DNA of 64,000 bases from Paenibacillus sp. Soil522 (GTDB lineage: Bacteria > Bacillota > Bacilli > Paenibacillales > Paenibacillaceae), in the NCBI RefSeq assembly GCF_001428245.1, contig NZ_LMRV01000035.1, positions 19,180 to 83,179 on the forward strand. The letters run 5' to 3'. Shown here piece by piece: positions 63,349 through 64,000 of this stretch. The position numbers and the translations under genes were made by a program. The notes under the pieces were generated by a model. It ran no database searches, was not told the DNA's origin, and worked only from the letters and a program-made list of their open reading frames with translations. Position 1 is the stretch's first letter; each line of letters begins with the position of its first letter.

Positions 63349-63957
63349 ATGGATGATTGGCACAATTGGCTGGAATACCTAAAGCATTTGGATCTTGATT
63401 CGATTCAATGGACACTGCAAAGCTATTCGCAGTGGGGCCCTTTGCCCGGCATGATACTGCCGATGATTGAATCGTTTCTTCCTTTCCTTCCGTTATTTCT
63501 CATCATTGCGGCTAATGCGAACATATACGGCCTTGGCTTCGGATTTCTATTCTCATGGATCGGTGTAACCGCAGGCAGCATAACCGTATTCTGGATTAGC
63601 CGCAAGCTTGGCCGCAACGTGAAGGGATGGCTGGAGAAACGTTTTCCAAAATCGGAGCGGTTCTTCAATTGGATCGAACGCAAAGGCTTCACGCCGCTGT
63701 TTCTGCTCGCTTGCTTCCCATTCACGCCATCCGTGGTCATTACGATCGTCTCCGGCCTGAGCAAAGTGCCTTTTCACACCTTTTTGCTTGCTACTCTGCT
63801 CGGCAAGGCGGTTATGATATTTTGCATCTCGCTGATCAGCTTCAATATCGGCAATCTCGTCGATGAGCCATGGCGAATATTTGTCTCGATTACCGCCGTG
63901 CTGGTTATGTGGTTCGGGGGCAAACAGCTTGAATCCCGCTATCAGGTGAACGGGTGA
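63349..63957 (+). CDS. DedA/VTT-domain membrane protein (TVP38/TMEM64-like)
   Basis: 202 residues. VTT domain with FLFSWIGVTAGSITVFWISRKLGR and FTPLFLLACFPFTPSVVITIVSGLSKVPF, four or more membrane segments. DedA/VTT proteins move lipids such as undecaprenyl phosphate or phosphatidylethanolamine across the membrane. It follows the MFS gene by 15 bases, fitting a lipid-handling operon. Confidence 0.9.
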   Translation: MDDWHNWLEYLKHLDLDSIQWTLQSYSQWGPLPGMILPMIESFLPFLPLFLIIAANANIYGLGFGFLFSWIGVTAGSITVFWISRKLGRNVKGWLEKRFPKSERFFNWIERKGFTPLFLLACFPFTPSVVITIVSGLSKVPFHTFLLATLLGKAVMIFCISLISFNIGNLVDEPWRIFVSITAVLVMWFGGKQLESRYQVNG

Positions 63958-63969
63958 GGTTGTGCGAAT

Positions 63970-64000
63970 ATGAAGAATCAGACGTTATCGAACGGCTGGG
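63970..64000 (+). CDS. Start of the next gene (cut by window end)
   Basis: ATG after GTGAGG about 12 bases upstream, encoding MKNQTLSNGW before the window ends. Only ten codons are visible; product unknown, presumably the same operon as the DedA-type gene. Confidence 0.45.
   Translation, partial: MKNQTLSNGW

Overview
The window reads as chromosome of a spore-forming, low-to-mid GC Firmicute of the Paenibacillus/Cohnella type. Supporting signs are strong Shine-Dalgarno sites before nearly every gene, some TTG/GTG starts, CcpA-type cre sites, SacT/LicT-type RAT antiterminator leaders, B. subtilis-like fad/etf genes, lipoteichoic acid (LTA) genes and a coat-like Ser/Lys/Cys repeat protein. The species call is inference from gene content; no rRNA or tRNA gene was seen.

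Layout. 1-2066: 5' part of a hybrid-type sensor kinase. 2.6-3.9 kb: SRPBCC protein with an ArsR stub in front, and a repeat protein. 4.2-6.7 kb: a three-gene operon of an Lgt-like membrane protein, a multi-cluster radical SAM enzyme and a small membrane protein, the best candidate here for an undescribed system, probably in lipid chemistry. 7.1-11.4 kb: giant modular levanase flanked by direct repeats. 11.9-16.6 kb: XRE/DUF4386/alcohol dehydrogenase operon, DUF975, GNAT. 16.8-19.4 kb: gene debris, an RCC1-repeat protein and duplicated sulfurtransferase tails. 19.3-24.3 kb: sulfurtransferase, alpha/beta hydrolase, two-component system with a heme b/molybdopterin oxidoreductase. 24.8-33.6 kb: Met/Asp-rich lipoprotein, then a sucrose/levan cluster: membrane-anchored GH32, BglG-type antiterminator, sucrose PTS EIIA and EIIBC, and a double-domain GH68 fructosyltransferase. 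33.8-35.5 kb: methionine aminopeptidase and two small proteins. 35.6-48.0 kb: complete fatty-acid beta-oxidation set (thioesterase, FadD, FadE, FadA, FadN-like, FadF-like) divergent from etfB-etfA. 48.1-53.0 kb: LtaS-like enzyme divergent from a YkoS/YkoT-like glycosylation pair. 53.0-57.4 kb: SRAP homologue lacking its catalytic residues, tandem repeats, an AraC regulator and a Fur-box operon (propeller-like protein, flavodoxin, PD-(D/E)XK-like protein). 57.8-64.0 kb: YpmS-like protein, ilvA, aldo/keto reductase, and a UgtP / LtaA-like MFS / DedA-type run.

How it works together. One antiterminator probably reads sucrose status through the PTS and opens two RAT leaders, one before the GH68 polymer-making enzyme and one before the GH32 hydrolase. 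The fad genes feed electrons through acyl-CoA dehydrogenase to EtfBA and the FadF-like iron-sulfur protein. LtaS, YkoST, UgtP and the LtaA-like transporter all point to teichoic-acid and glycolipid metabolism.

A recurrent theme is truncated gene ends at the borders of accessory blocks: ArsR, HAD, VOC, GH42, AraC, several sulfurtransferase tails and a cut gene start near 48.2 kb. Two otherwise intact genes have lost a standard start codon (ATA and ATT).
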